Part shown: in pieces, positions 63,203 to 64,000 of the stretch
Position numbering within the stretch: the first letter of the stretch is position 1
Layout: the number at the start of each line of letters is the position of its first letter
Assembly (NCBI RefSeq): GCF_000220395.1
Contig: NW_004085941.1
Span: 1-64,000, forward strand
DNA length: 64,000 nucleotides
DNA from: Ichthyophthirius multifiliis
Taxonomy: Eukaryota > Ciliophora > Oligohymenophorea > Hymenostomatida
Direction: 5' to 3'
Notes under the pieces: generated by a model
Told to the model about the DNA's origin: nothing
Database searches by the model: none
The model's input: the letters and a program-made list of their open reading frames with translations, nothing else
Made by a program: the position numbers and the translations under genes

Positions 63203-64000
63203 ATGGAGATTGAAAATAGAAATTTATATGAACATCTTAAATTATTAAAATCATTTAAAATTAAGCCTAAAATGATAAGGTATTTAATAATTAAATTAGA
63301 AAATTATTTAAAGATTAAAATTGAAAAGATATACAACAATCTAAAATTAACATGGAATTAATTTTGCCGACTTAAGACGGTTAAAAAATCAATAATTAAT
63401 AAAATAATTACTTATTGAATTTTCTTTTGTAAAAATAAATTATGCATTAGTTTCTGTTGCGTCTTAAATTTCTAAATTAGAAAATTTAGAAATTTTAACT
63501 TTATATTTAATGTATTTTTTTAAAGATAATAAATATTTACTTATTTAATAAAAAAAATAAAGAGATATGTAATTATAAGAAAAGGGACTTTCAGGCACAA
63601 TAATAAAAATTTCTAGAAATAAATCTATTAAAAATCTAGAATTATAAATCAGGTATATATATAAAATTAAAATTGATATTTTAAATATCTTAAAAAGTCA
63701 TAATTAAATTACGAATTCTTATGTAGTATGTTTTGAAAGAATCTTATAATTATAAAGTTTAATTATATTAAAATTAGATTTTTCGCATAATAATTTGACA
63801 AATGAAGGATATATAGCAATTACTAAGTCAGTTAAATAATTAAAGATATTACAAAATCTTGATTTAAACTTTAGTTATAACCCTTAATTATAATTTCGTT
63901 TCTAACGATAATCTAGATTTCGAAGATATGAGATTTTTATAATAATTTAATCTAAATTTACACTAAAAAATTAATAAATATTTTTAATTTATTGAGGAAC
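63203..64000 (+). CDS. Leucine-rich repeat protein (3' end beyond window)
   Basis: The first exon reads MEIENRNLYEHLKLLKSFKI. After a region whose frame is unclear (63330-63480), LRR units are visible: ISKLENLEILTLYL near 63470, and LQSLIILKLDFSHNNLTNEG followed by YIAITKSVKQLKILQNLDLN at 63730-63870. The spacing of these last two, with N-x-L-T-N-E-G, is that of ribonuclease-inhibitor-type LRRs of about 28 residues, which occur in large paralogous families in ciliates. No kinase or F-box partner domain is seen in the part present. Splicing is not worked out, and the gene runs off the right edge. Confidence 0.6.

Overview
The window reads as macronuclear DNA of an oligohymenophorean ciliate. 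It is extremely A+T-rich (by eye well over 80%). Short AT introns begin GTA/GTT and end TAG or AAG. In conserved proteins in-frame TAA and TAG stand where other eukaryotes have Gln (histone H3 R-T-K-Q-T, PP2A, CK2, NRAMP, IP3 receptor), so TGA is the only stop. The composition and gene style fit a hymenostome such as Ichthyophthirius better than Tetrahymena, but the species is an inference.

Layout. 0-4.4 kb: a kinesin with a long coiled-coil tail running off the left edge (-). 7.3-7.9 kb: a tiny five-exon CX3C-X13-CX3C protein (+). 8.1-9.8 kb: a Q/N/E-rich protein with a Cys-rich end (-). 10.1-14.7 kb: CFAP57/WDR65, a WD40 plus coiled-coil axonemal protein (-). 16.4-17.6 kb: an ATG13-like HORMA protein (-). 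18.6-19.8 kb: PP2A catalytic subunit (+). 20.1-20.9 kb: an unresolved, less AT-rich island. 23.5-24.1 kb: a divergent Rab-like GTPase (+). 24.5-27.2 kb: HID1 (+). 27.8-28.9 kb: a divergent histone H4/H3 pair. 30.1-30.3 kb: a dithiol glutaredoxin (-). 31.2-33.6 kb: a TMEM181-like membrane protein (+). 34.1-34.9 kb: a RING-H2 protein (+). 35.0-40.5 kb: WDR7/rabconnectin-3 beta (-). 40.8-43.5 kb: a coiled-coil protein and a TPR-like protein (+). 45.9-47.3 kb: an NRAMP metal transporter (+). 47.8-49.2 kb: casein kinase 2 alpha (-). 50.2-60.9 kb: a very large IP3-receptor-type calcium channel (+). 61.2-62.8 kb: a divergent kinase-like protein (+). 63.2 kb to the edge: an LRR protein (+).

The genes are ordinary monocistronic eukaryotic genes separated by 0.1-2.9 kb of nearly pure A/T. 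There is no operon, CRISPR or obvious mobile element. Several products fall in endomembrane and secretory biology (HID1, WDR7, Rab-like, TMEM181, NRAMP, IP3R), but they are not one transcription unit and clustering may be chance. No clearly new multi-gene system is visible. The most interesting items are an IP3R with a non-acidic selectivity filter, a Rab-like protein with cysteines at the wrong end, the twin-CX3C mini-protein, and an H4 gene with a locally shifted frame and no TGA after its invariant C-terminus.

Caution: several otherwise clean genes (kinesin tail, the 40.8 kb gene, NRAMP, H4) change frame at or near A/T homopolymers or short runs. I read this mostly as assembly or sequencing error, so exact ends, introns and frames in those genes are approximate.
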